Made by a program: the position numbers and the translations under genes. This document shows, piece after piece, positions 50,956 through 59,061 of a stretch of 64,000 nt of DNA. The DNA is from Clostridia bacterium (lineage in GTDB: Bacteria; Bacillota; Clostridia; Oscillospirales; Acutalibacteraceae), in contig JAFQSY010000002.1 in the NCBI GenBank assembly GCA_017409265.1, forward strand, positions 1-64,000, in the 5' to 3' direction. Numbering within the stretch: the stretch's first letter is position 1; each line of letters opens with the position of its first letter. Under the pieces are notes generated by a model. The model did no database searches. It had not been told where the DNA came from and was given only the letters and a program-made list of their open reading frames with translations.

Positions 50956-51567
50956 ATGATTGCATATTTTCTTGAAAGACCTTATCTTATAGCAATTCTT
51001 GCGGCACTTGTTGTGCTGACTCTTTTTGTTTGCGTAAAAGCAGGTCAGGCGAGTGCAAGAAGAGGAAAAATCAATGAAGCACTCATAAAAAAGCTTAAGG
51101 AAGAAAACGCGCTTCGCAATGAGTTTGCTGTTCTGACAGAATCCCTTGTAAAAAAATCTGATTCAGCCCGTCTTTTCAGGGGTGTTGCTCTTAATCTTCA
51201 GAAGAAAATTTCCGATGCAAAGGATATGGATTCGGAATTTGAAAAGCTGACCGATGCTCAAAAGCAGGTTTATGCCCTTTCGTTTGTTGTTGAGGACGGC
51301 GGAAATAAATTGAGTGAATTTTTTAGAATCAACGGCAAGCCCGTCACAAACATTGCGCTTGATGCCGTAAAAAAACTTTTTAACGGAAGAACATGTGAAA
51401 TCTTTGAGAGTGAATATAACTCATTTGACCCCGACAATGAAGAAGCTTCCGTTATCCCTGCGGAAATTGAAAAGCTTGATGCTGAGTTTGCAGATCTTGC
51501 CGATGAAAATACCGTCTGTGCCGCAGGCGGCAGATTCATTGCGGAAAATATTGAAAAGTTCATATGA
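50956..51567 (+). CDS. Membrane-anchored protein of unknown function
   Basis: A 203-residue protein with one N-terminal helix (about 9-27), a charged coiled region (KINEALIKKLKEENALRNEFAVL) and an acidic C-terminal half. AGGAG precedes the ATG, 10 bases after rsmI. No family recognised. Confidence 0.75.
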   Translation: MIAYFLERPYLIAILAALVVLTLFVCVKAGQASARRGKINEALIKKLKEENALRNEFAVLTESLVKKSDSARLFRGVALNLQKKISDAKDMDSEFEKLTDAQKQVYALSFVVEDGGNKLSEFFRINGKPVTNIALDAVKKLFNGRTCEIFESEYNSFDPDNEEASVIPAEIEKLDAEFADLADENTVCAAGGRFIAENIEKFI

Positions 51568-51573
51568 ATATTT

Positions 51574-51606
51574 TACCTTCCGCCATACAAAATATGACGG
51601 GAGGTA
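51574..51606 (+). promoter_or_regulatory. Hairpin that covers the rubrerythrin ribosome site
   Basis: TACCTTCCG.CATA and TATG.CGGGAGGTA form a 13-bp stem with one mismatch. The 3' arm contains the GGGAGG ribosome site, and ATTTTT follows, so it may be both a terminator of the upstream gene and a translational lock for rubrerythrin. Confidence 0.65.
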
Positions 51607-51612
51607 ATTTTT

Positions 51613-52152
51613 ATGGAATTTAAAGGAAGCAGAACAGAAGCCAATCTTATGGCGGCATTTGCAGGTGAATCGCAGGCAAGAAACAAATACACCTTTTATG
51701 CAGATAAGGCAAAAAAGGACGGTTACGAACAGATTGCGGATATCTTTATGAAAACCGCGGATAACGAAAAAGAACATGCAGAAATCTGGTTCAAAAAACT
51801 GCATGAAGGTGCGATACCCGAAACTGCGGCAAATCTTCTTGATGCCGCTGCAGGCGAAAATTTTGAATGGACCGAAATGTATAAGGAATTTGAAAAGACG
51901 GCATCGGAAGAGGGCTTTACCGAAATTGCGGCACTTTTCAAAATGGTTGGTTCGATTGAAAAAGAGCACGAGGAAAGATTCAGAACTTTGAGCAGAAATC
52001 TTGAAAGAGGCATCGTCTTTGCAAGAAGCGGAGAAACGGTATGGCTCTGCCGAAACTGCGGTCATATACATGTCGGACCCGAAGCACCTGCCGTCTGCCC
52101 TGTGTGCACACATCCAAGAGCTTATTTTGAAATCAGAGAGAAAAACTATTGA
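51613..52152 (+). CDS. rbr: Rubrerythrin
   Basis: A 179-residue peroxide-scavenging diiron protein. Four-helix bundle with ligand motifs [27 protein letters not shown] and [11 protein letters not shown], then a C-terminal rubredoxin-like Cys4 iron site ([10 protein letters not shown] ... CPVCTHP). It reduces hydrogen peroxide with electrons from rubredoxin or NADH systems. Translation may be controlled by the hairpin upstream. Confidence 0.97.
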   Translation: MEFKGSRTEANLMAAFAGESQARNKYTFYADKAKKDGYEQIADIFMKTADNEKEHAEIWFKKLHEGAIPETAANLLDAAAGENFEWTEMYKEFEKTASEEGFTEIAALFKMVGSIEKEHEERFRTLSRNLERGIVFARSGETVWLCRNCGHIHVGPEAPAVCPVCTHPRAYFEIREKNY

Positions 52153-52263
52153 TTTCTTTCCCCATACGGGGATACATAGTATTGTTAAATTGAACAAAAA
52201 AGGGTCTCAAAATCCGTCAAAAAAACAAAAATCTAAATTTGCAAAAAATTGTCTGAATTTGTG

Positions 52264-52292
52264 TTGACTTATTGAAAAAATCGCCATATAAT
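52264..52292 (+). promoter_or_regulatory. Promoter of the ABC exporter operon
   Basis: TTGACT, 17-base spacer, TATAAT, 37 bases before the ATG. Confidence 0.8.
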
Positions 52293-52328
52293 GCAGACAA
52301 AATCACCTTTAAAAGGGGAGGGAAAATA

Positions 52329-54590
52329 ATGATTCCCAAGGATTTACTCATCAACAAGCCTGCAAGTCAAGAAATCAGAAAAATTGCCGAAAAACAGTTC
52401 AAAAAAGACGATGCTCCGCTTTTTGCAGTTATCGGCGACCTTGATATTGACAGCAATTACGGCGAGGGCGGAATCTACGTTGCAAAGGACAGAATCGTTG
52501 CAATCGGCGAAAGCTTTGACGGCGGATTTTTAAGTCTTGATTTTGCAAACATATCCGAAATTGCGGTCAAAAGAATGTACGGTAATGCGGTGCTTAAGGC
52601 AAAAACAACAGGCGGCTCTTCAATCGACCTGATGCGTTTCACCTTTGCAATGGCAGATGTCTGCGATGCGGCGGCTGATTTTGTGACAAAGGTCAATGAG
52701 GGCGAAAGCGTTGAAAGCAGATTTGCTGCGGTTGAGGTCACATTCAGGAATCTCCGATCTTTCTGCCCGAAATGCGGACGAAAGCTGCCGTCACCCAATG
52801 CAGACTGCCTTAACTGTCAGGGTAAAGGTAAAATGGCTGCAACAATGTTCCGTTACATAAAGCCTTACACAGGAAAGCTCCTTTTCTGCATTCTTCTTTC
52901 GGTTATAACAACCGTTGCGGCGCTTGTTCCGCCTTATATAACAAGCCTTATGGTTGACTCGGTTATTCCCGGCGGAGATAAAAGGATGCTGATTGCGGTT
53001 ATTGCTTTCCTTCTTCTTATTTATATGATGCAATACGGTATCGGAGCTCTTCGTTCTTATCATTTAAGAATGGCGGGTGACGGAATAATTGCCGACTTGA
53101 AGAAGGAGATATATGCAAAAGCGCAGTATCTGCCCATGAAGTTTTACGATAAAACTTCGACAGGTTCTGTTATCAACCGTGTAAATTCAGACACAACTGT
53201 TTTACAGCAGTTTATGCTCCGTATAACGCAGGAAGCGGTAGTTCAGCTTTTCACCATGATAGGCATTATCGTTATCATGATGTGCATGAACTGGAGGTTA
53301 ACCCTGCTTTCACTCACTCCCGTTCCGATAGTTGTTCTTTGCAGCAGATATTTCGGCAAAAAAATCGGTCCTCTTTACCGCAGAATATGGCGCAGAGGTG
53401 TTTCAATTTCAAGCATTCTTTCGGACACCATTCCGGCAGTCAGAATTGTCAAGTCTTTCTCAAGCGAAGAAAAGGCTGTAAAAAGATTTTCAAGGCATGT
53501 TGATGACTGGCTTTATGAGGATAAAAAAGCGGGTAAGGTTGCTGCAATCTTCCCGAATGTCATAACTTTCCTCATCACCTGCGGCTCGGTTATCATATGG
53601 TTTGTCGGCGGAAATATGGTTATTGACACCCCCGAAAGGCTTTCTCTCGGTGTTCTTGTATCATTTATTTCTTACACAAGCATGTTCTATAACCCCGTAA
53701 GCTTCTTTGCAAATTTAAGTGATTCATATCAAAATGCGCTCGCTTCGACAGAGAAGATTATGGATATCATAAATGCCGAACCCGAGCATGATTTCGGAAA
53801 AGATAATGTTCTTGATAACATCAAGGGCAAGATAGAGTTCAGAAACGTTAATTTCTCCTTTGACCGTTCAAAAAAGGTACTCAATGATATTAACTTTGTT
53901 ATTGAACCCGGCGATGTTGTCGGTATTGTCGGCACAACGGGCTCGGGCAAATCGACGCTCATAAATCTGCTCATGCGTTTTTATGACGATTATGAGGGCG
54001 AGATTTTCATTGATGATGTTAATATAAGAGATATCGATATGGCATATTATCGCTCGCAGATAGGCTATGTTCAGCAGGAGCCGATGATGTTTCGCGATAC
54101 CATTTTCAACAATATCGCTTATTCATTGCCCGGCGCGCATCCCGAGCAGGTTCTCAATGCTGCGGATGTCGCAAATGCCCATGGCTTTATTTCAAGGCTT
54201 CCCGATGCTTATGATACGATGCTCGGCGAAAGAGGTGTCGGTCTTTCGGGCGGTGAAAAGCAGAGGCTTTCAATTGCAAGAGCAGTGCTTAAAAATCCCG
54301 GTATTCTTATTTTTGACGAGGCAACATCGGCTGTTGACTCCGAAACCGAAAAGCTTATTCAGGATGCAATCAACAATCTGATAAGAGGCAGAACAACGCT
54401 TATGATTGCCCACCGTCTTTCAACTTTGCGCAAGGCAAACAAAATCATTGTTGTCGATAAGGGCAACATTATTGAATTTGGTTCTCCAGAAGAACTCATG
54501 GCGATGCAGGGTAAATATTATAAGCTTATCAAAATTCAGTCTATGAGCGAACAGGTCGCAGCAGAAAAGGCTGCCGAAAATTTTGAATAA
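52329..54590 (+). CDS. ABC exporter (fused membrane and ATPase domains) with extra N-terminal domain
   Basis: A 753-residue half-transporter. Residues 1-150 form an unusual cytoplasmic domain (FAVIGDLDIDSNYGEGGIYV) ending in a Cys4 ribbon (CPKCGRK...CLNCQGKG), followed by six membrane helices (about 170-440) and the ATPase: Walker A GTTGSGKST, Q loop QQEP, signature LSGGEKQR, Walker B ILIFDEATS, H loop IAHRLST. ATG at 52329 follows GGGGAGGG. The next gene is DUF1854; this gene pair is known elsewhere, including near cyanophycin genes. Substrate unknown. Confidence 0.92.
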   Translation: MIPKDLLINKPASQEIRKIAEKQFKKDDAPLFAVIGDLDIDSNYGEGGIYVAKDRIVAIGESFDGGFLSLDFANISEIAVKRMYGNAVLKAKTTGGSSIDLMRFTFAMADVCDAAADFVTKVNEGESVESRFAAVEVTFRNLRSFCPKCGRKLPSPNADCLNCQGKGKMAATMFRYIKPYTGKLLFCILLSVITTVAALVPPYITSLMVDSVIPGGDKRMLIAVIAFLLLIYMMQYGIGALRSYHLRMAGDGIIADLKKEIYAKAQYLPMKFYDKTSTGSVINRVNSDTTVLQQFMLRITQEAVVQLFTMIGIIVIMMCMNWRLTLLSLTPVPIVVLCSRYFGKKIGPLYRRIWRRGVSISSILSDTIPAVRIVKSFSSEEKAVKRFSRHVDDWLYEDKKAGKVAAIFPNVITFLITCGSVIIWFVGGNMVIDTPERLSLGVLVSFISYTSMFYNPVSFFANLSDSYQNALASTEKIMDIINAEPEHDFGKDNVLDNIKGKIEFRNVNFSFDRSKKVLNDINFVIEPGDVVGIVGTTGSGKSTLINLLMRFYDDYEGEIFIDDVNIRDIDMAYYRSQIGYVQQEPMMFRDTIFNNIAYSLPGAHPEQVLNAADVANAHGFISRLPDAYDTMLGERGVGLSGGEKQRLSIARAVLKNPGILIFDEATSAVDSETEKLIQDAINNLIRGRTTLMIAHRLSTLRKANKIIVVDKGNIIEFGSPEELMAMQGKYYKLIKIQSMSEQVAAEKAAENFE

Positions 54591-54602
54591 GGAGGGGCTC
54601 TT

Positions 54603-55091
54603 ATGTCAAGACATTTTATAGACGGCGGAGAAATCCGCATAACCGTCAAGGATAAAATCTTTTGCGATGTGGAGTTCTTCACGGGCGAAAAGTTCACCGA
54701 CCTTGAGCCGCGAAGGCTGTTTCCTGTAAGCGGTCTTTCGGAATACATAACCTTCCTTGACAGCGAGGGAGAAGAAAAATTCATTCTCCGAAAGCTCGAT
54801 AACATGGAAACCTCGCAAAGAGAGCTTCTGCTCGGCTGTCTTGAAGAATATTACAGAATACCAAAAATAACAAGGCTTGTCAGCCGCAGCGAAAAGCACC
54901 GAATTTGGCTCTGGAATGTTGAAACCGACAGAGGTCCCTATACCTTTGAGATTATCAACCATATCCAATCCATGAAGATGTTTTACGATAAGCGCATTCT
55001 CATAAAAGACGGTAACGATAACCGTTATGAAATACCGAATATTTATGAGCTTGATAAGCGCAGCCAGAAGCTTATTCTTCCCGATATGTAA
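54603..55091 (+). CDS. DUF1854 protein
   Basis: A 162-residue soluble protein of the DUF1854 family: DVEFFTGEKFTDLEPRRLFPVSG, YITFLDSEGEE, LGCLEEYYRIPKIT, HIQSMKMFYDKRILIKDGN, YEIPNIYELD. Family members are found beside ABC exporters of the kind encoded just upstream (12-base gap) and are thought to serve them. Function unknown. Confidence 0.88.
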   Translation: MSRHFIDGGEIRITVKDKIFCDVEFFTGEKFTDLEPRRLFPVSGLSEYITFLDSEGEEKFILRKLDNMETSQRELLLGCLEEYYRIPKITRLVSRSEKHRIWLWNVETDRGPYTFEIINHIQSMKMFYDKRILIKDGNDNRYEIPNIYELDKRSQKLILPDM

Positions 55092-55109
55092 TGAAAGGAA
55101 ATTAATGAT

Positions 55110-55436
55110 ATGAAACTTATTCTTGCAATAGTAAATAATGACGACAGCGCTGTTGTTTCCGCAACACTCACAAGAGAAAATTACAGTGTAACAAAGCTTT
55201 CAACCACAGGCGGATTCCTTATGATAGGCAACACTACCCTGCTCATCGGTGCAGAGGATGACCGTGTTGCAAGGGCAAAGGAAATCATCAACGAGTATTC
55301 GAGAACAAGAAGCAAGGTTGCAATGACCACCGATTCTCTCGGCAGAGGACTTCAGAAGGACAGTCTTGAAGAAGAAATAACAGTCGGCGGTGCAACTGTA
55401 TTTGTGCTTGATGTTGAGAGTATGGATAAATATTAA
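55110..55436 (+). CDS. darA: Cyclic-di-AMP receptor, PII-like (DarA/PstA)
   Basis: A 108-residue PII-like trimeric signal protein: MKLILAIVNNDDS, LSTTGGFLMIGNTTLLIG with the TGGFL.GN.T nucleotide-binding segment, and the C-terminal GATVFVLDVE. The family binds cyclic-di-AMP. Located in an operon with an ABC exporter and DUF1854, so it may link export to osmotic or cell-wall signalling; that link is inferred. AAAGG precedes the ATG. Confidence 0.92.
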   Translation: MKLILAIVNNDDSAVVSATLTRENYSVTKLSTTGGFLMIGNTTLLIGAEDDRVARAKEIINEYSRTRSKVAMTTDSLGRGLQKDSLEEEITVGGATVFVLDVESMDKY

Positions 55437-55447
55437 GGAGAATCAGA

Positions 55448-56635
55448 ATGAAAAGAATAATCAGTATTTTACTTGCCGTTTCGTTTGTGTTTTCATTTTG
55501 TGTAATTGGAAATGCGGAGGAAAATGGACTGAATTTCGGTGCAGACGGCAAGTTTACCGTTCTTCAGATAAGCGACCCGCAGGATGACCATTATCCTGCA
55601 TACGATTTGGTAAATTTTATTAAGCTTGCAATTGAGCAGACCGACCCCGACCTCATCGTTTTCACGGGCGATATTGTTGAGGACAGCCGTGCAGGCGATA
55701 TCGGAATTGACGGTGAAAGCTTCAGAGAGGGCGTTGAAATCGACGGCGATTATGAACAGACTCTCAAAAATGTTACCGCGGCATGTGCTGCAGTTTTTGC
55801 CGAAGCTGAAAGCAGGGATATTCCTTTTGCGGTCAGCCAAGGTAACAACGACCATAACAGCGGAGTTACAAACGAAGATTGGCTGAAAATTTATAACAGC
55901 TATGAAAACAGTCTGACAGTTGATGAAAGCGACGATTCCGAGGGAAGAATTGATTTTAACCTTGAAATCAAGGGCAGCGACGGAAAAACTGCCTTCAACA
56001 TCTGGATGATGGATACAAAATCAAGCTCCGTTACCAATGAACAGCTTGAATGGTATAAATCCGAGAGTGCAAAGCTTAAGGCAGAAAACGGAGGAAAGCC
56101 TGTTCCCTCAATTCTTTTCCAGCATATTCCCACAAGTGACCCCGGATTCTTTTTTGAAGAGTGCAATATGTGGGATGAAGGTGCAAGGCTTGTTGACGGA
56201 AAGTATCTCCGCCTTAACAAAGATGTTGCAAACGGATATAATGCAAGCGCATTCACAATCCCCGAGGACACAAGTGCGCAGTTTAAGGCATGGAAAGAAT
56301 GCGGAGATGTTCTCGGTGCATATTTCGGCCATTGGCATACCGAAGGCTTTACAGGCACATATGACGGAATAGAACTCGGAATGACCTACGGCTGCGAATT
56401 TGCAAAAACAGGTCCTTACGGCATAAGAGTTTTCACTATTTATGAAAACGATATTGAAAATTACGATAACGTACTCTATATATATGAAGGCAGCGTAAAA
56501 AGAGGAAATGCGGAATTTGTGCTTCAGACGGATGAACCCTATGTTGTCTATGATAATCCGATTGAAGAATTTTTTGCAGGCATCAGAAATGTCCTTATCC
56601 TTTTTGGTATGCAGATTAAAAGTATGTTTGCATAA
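55448..56635 (+). CDS. Secreted calcineurin-like metallophosphoesterase
   Basis: A 395-residue protein with a Sec signal peptide (1-23) and metallophosphoesterase motifs: QISDPQDD, FTGDIVED, QGNNDHN (GNHD type with Asn), FQHIP, and GHWHTEGF. Resembles extracytoplasmic DNA-repair/phosphodiesterase-like family members of Clostridia. Substrate unknown. AAGGAG lies before the ATG; 11-base gap from darA. Confidence 0.85.
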   Translation: MKRIISILLAVSFVFSFCVIGNAEENGLNFGADGKFTVLQISDPQDDHYPAYDLVNFIKLAIEQTDPDLIVFTGDIVEDSRAGDIGIDGESFREGVEIDGDYEQTLKNVTAACAAVFAEAESRDIPFAVSQGNNDHNSGVTNEDWLKIYNSYENSLTVDESDDSEGRIDFNLEIKGSDGKTAFNIWMMDTKSSSVTNEQLEWYKSESAKLKAENGGKPVPSILFQHIPTSDPGFFFEECNMWDEGARLVDGKYLRLNKDVANGYNASAFTIPEDTSAQFKAWKECGDVLGAYFGHWHTEGFTGTYDGIELGMTYGCEFAKTGPYGIRVFTIYENDIENYDNVLYIYEGSVKRGNAEFVLQTDEPYVVYDNPIEEFFAGIRNVLILFGMQIKSMFA

Positions 56636-56638
56636 ATA

Positions 56639-56666
56639 TTGACATTCATCAAATTTTTGGTATAAT
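56639..56666 (+). promoter_or_regulatory. Promoter of fba
   Basis: TTGACA, 16-base spacer, TATAAT. Confidence 0.78.
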
Positions 56667-56705
56667 ATATAAGGTTAGTTTAAATTATTTTCAGGAGTGA
56701 TAAAA

Positions 56706-57641
56706 ATGGCATTAGTAACAACCAAAAAAATGTTTGAAGATGCTTACAAGGGCGGTTACGCAGTAGGCGCATTCAATGTTAACAACATGGAAATCATTCA
56801 GGGTATCGTTGAAGCAGGTAAGGCTCTCAATGCTCCTCTTATTCTTCAGGTTTCCAAGGGCGCAAGAGCTTATGCAAACCACACTTATCTTGTAAAGCTC
56901 GTTGAGGCAGCTGTTGAAACAACAGGTCTTCCCATTGCTCTTCACCTTGACCACGGTCCCGATTTTGAAACATGTAAGGCTTGCATCGACGGCGGCTTCA
57001 CATCAGTTATGATTGACGGTTCACACCTTCCCTATGAAGAGAATGTTGCTCTCACAAAGAAGGTTGTTGATTACGCACACGCTCACGGCGTTGTTGTTGA
57101 AGGCGAACTCGGTCAGCTTGCAGGTATCGAAGACGATGTTAACGTTTCTGCTGAAGATGCATCATACACAAACCCCGCAGAGGTTATTGATTTCGTAACA
57201 AGAACAGGCGTTGACTCACTTGCAATCGCTATCGGCACAAGCCACGGCGCATTCAAGTTCAAGCCCGGTCAGGATCCCAAAATCCGTATAGATATTCTCG
57301 AAGAAATCGAGAAAAAGCTCCCCGGATTCCCCATCGTTCTTCACGGAGCATCATCAGTTATCCCCGAGTTTGTTGACCAGATTAACGAGTTCGGCGGCAA
57401 GATGGAAAATGCTATCGGTATTCCCGAGAGCGAGCTTCGCAAGGCTGCAGAGCATGCTGTTTGTAAGATCAACATCGACTCCGACCTTCGTCTTGCAATG
57501 ACAGCTGCTATCAGAAAGTATATGGCAGAGAATCCCGGTCACTTCGACCCCAGACAGTATCTTGCTCCCGCTCGTACCGCTATTCAGGGCATGGTTGAGC
57601 ACAAGATCAAGAACGTTCTCGGCTGCGACAACAAGGCATAA
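56706..57641 (+). CDS. fba: Fructose-bisphosphate aldolase, class II
   Basis: A 311-residue zinc-dependent TIM barrel: GAFNVNNMEIIQ, zinc His in LHLDHGPDFE, VMIDGSHLPYEEN, EGELGQLAGIEDDV, AIGTSHGAFKF, LHGASS and KINIDSDLR. It splits fructose 1,6-bisphosphate. ATG at 56706 has CAGGAG upstream; an in-frame GTG at 56697 does not. Codon use is strongly biased as in other glycolytic genes of the window. Confidence 0.97.
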   Translation: MALVTTKKMFEDAYKGGYAVGAFNVNNMEIIQGIVEAGKALNAPLILQVSKGARAYANHTYLVKLVEAAVETTGLPIALHLDHGPDFETCKACIDGGFTSVMIDGSHLPYEENVALTKKVVDYAHAHGVVVEGELGQLAGIEDDVNVSAEDASYTNPAEVIDFVTRTGVDSLAIAIGTSHGAFKFKPGQDPKIRIDILEEIEKKLPGFPIVLHGASSVIPEFVDQINEFGGKMENAIGIPESELRKAAEHAVCKINIDSDLRLAMTAAIRKYMAENPGHFDPRQYLAPARTAIQGMVEHKIKNVLGCDNKA

Positions 57642-57655
57642 GTAAATAAAAAATT

Positions 57656-57684
57656 ACGCTTCGAAGTTTTTCGGAGCGTTTTTT
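57656..57684 (+). terminator. Terminator of fba
   Basis: ACGCTTCGA/TCGGAGCGT stem with one G-T pair and TTTTTT tail. Confidence 0.85.
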
Positions 57685-57685
57685 A

Positions 57686-57714
57686 TTGCTAAAACACGTT
57701 TTGTTTGATATAAT
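57686..57714 (+). promoter_or_regulatory. Promoter of rarA
   Basis: TTGCTA, 17-base spacer, TATAAT, 34 bases before the ATG. Confidence 0.7.
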
Positions 57715-57748
57715 GTCAATATTATTATCGTTATAAAAGGTGATTTTT

Positions 57749-59014
57749 ATGTCGGCACCGCTTGCGGACAGACTCCGCCCAAAGAAAATTGAAGATATTA
57801 TTGGTCAGCCCCATCTGCTCGGCGAGGGTAAGCCACTGCGCAATATAATTGAATCGGGTGAACTGCCCAACATGGTGTTTTACGGTCCTCCAGGAGTCGG
57901 TAAAACGACCCTTGCGAGCATCATTGCAAAAACAACCGACAGGCATCTCGTAAAGCTCAACGGTACAACCGCAGGCACTTCCGATATCAAGGAGGTTGTT
58001 GCAAAGCTTGATACCTTCCTTGCTCCAAACGGAATTTTGCTTTATCTCGATGAGATTCAGTATTTCAACAAAAAGCAGCAACAGACTCTGCTTGAATATA
58101 TTGAAAACGGAGCGATAACTCTTATTGCGTCAACAACCGAAAACCCCTATTTCTATGTTTACAGCGCAATTTTAAGCCGCTCAACCGTGTTTGAGTTCAA
58201 GAGTGTCACCCCCTCCGAAGCCGAAAAGGCAGTAAGGCGAGCCTTTGATTTTATGTCGGACGACAGAAATGAAGAATACAGTATTGATGACGGCGTTTAT
58301 TCCCACATTGCAACTGCAAGTGCAGGCGATGTAAGAAAAGCAATAAACAGCGTTGAGCTCTGCGTGCTTTCCGCAAATTCAGCTGACGGTAAAAAGCTCA
58401 TAACGCTTGAAAATGCAAGGTCACTTACGCAGAAAAGCGCTATGAGATATGACAAAGACGGTGACGAGCATTATGATATTATCTCCGCATTCCAGAAATC
58501 AATGCGAGGCTCTGATCCCGATGCGGCGGTACATTATCTTGCAAGGTTGCTTGAGGCGGGAGATTTGCCCTCGGCTTGCAGACGGCTCATGGTTTGCGCC
58601 TGCGAGGATGTCGGTCTTGCCTATCCGCAGATAATTCCTATTGTTAAATCTGCAATTGATGCGGCGCAGATGCTCGGTTTGCCCGAAGCAAGAATCCCCC
58701 TTGCGGATGCCGTTATTCTTGTTGCAACAAGCCCGAAATCAAACACAGCCTACGGTGCTATTAACTCTGCAATGGCGGATGTTGCCGCAGGAAGGACGGG
58801 TCCTGTGCCCCGTCAGCTTCAGAATATGCACTATGATGGTGAGGATAATCCTAATAAGGGTCAGTTTTATAAATATGCTCACGATTATCCGGGCCATTGG
58901 ATTGACCAGCAATATCTGCCCGACGCGCTGAAAAATAAGAAATATTATGATTTCGGCGATAATAAAAACGAGCAGGCAGCAAGAGAATATTGGTTAAGAA
59001 TAAAAAAGAAATGA
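57749..59014 (+). CDS. rarA: Replication-associated recombination protein A
   Basis: A 421-residue AAA+ ATPase (RarA/MgsA, clamp-loader related): PLADRLRPKKIEDIIGQ, Walker A GPPGVGKTT, Walker B LLYLDEIQYF, sensor 1 ASTTENP, and the C-terminal MgsA domain (FQKSMRGSDPDAAVHYLARLLE, YPQIIPI, NSAMADVAAGR). It acts at stalled forks. AAAGGTGA lies before the ATG at 57749; the GTG at 57740 overlaps that site. Confidence 0.96.
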   Translation: MSAPLADRLRPKKIEDIIGQPHLLGEGKPLRNIIESGELPNMVFYGPPGVGKTTLASIIAKTTDRHLVKLNGTTAGTSDIKEVVAKLDTFLAPNGILLYLDEIQYFNKKQQQTLLEYIENGAITLIASTTENPYFYVYSAILSRSTVFEFKSVTPSEAEKAVRRAFDFMSDDRNEEYSIDDGVYSHIATASAGDVRKAINSVELCVLSANSADGKKLITLENARSLTQKSAMRYDKDGDEHYDIISAFQKSMRGSDPDAAVHYLARLLEAGDLPSACRRLMVCACEDVGLAYPQIIPIVKSAIDAAQMLGLPEARIPLADAVILVATSPKSNTAYGAINSAMADVAAGRTGPVPRQLQNMHYDGEDNPNKGQFYKYAHDYPGHWIDQQYLPDALKNKKYYDFGDNKNEQAAREYWLRIKKK

Positions 59015-59024
59015 AGTAATATCA

Positions 59025-59048
59025 CCCCGAAACATTATGGTTTCGGGG
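59025..59048. terminator. Terminator between rarA and the convergent glycosidase
   Basis: CCCCGAAAC ATTATG GTTTCGGGG, followed by CGATATTTTGCTTTTA. Confidence 0.82.
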
Positions 59049-59061
59049 CGATATTTTGCTT

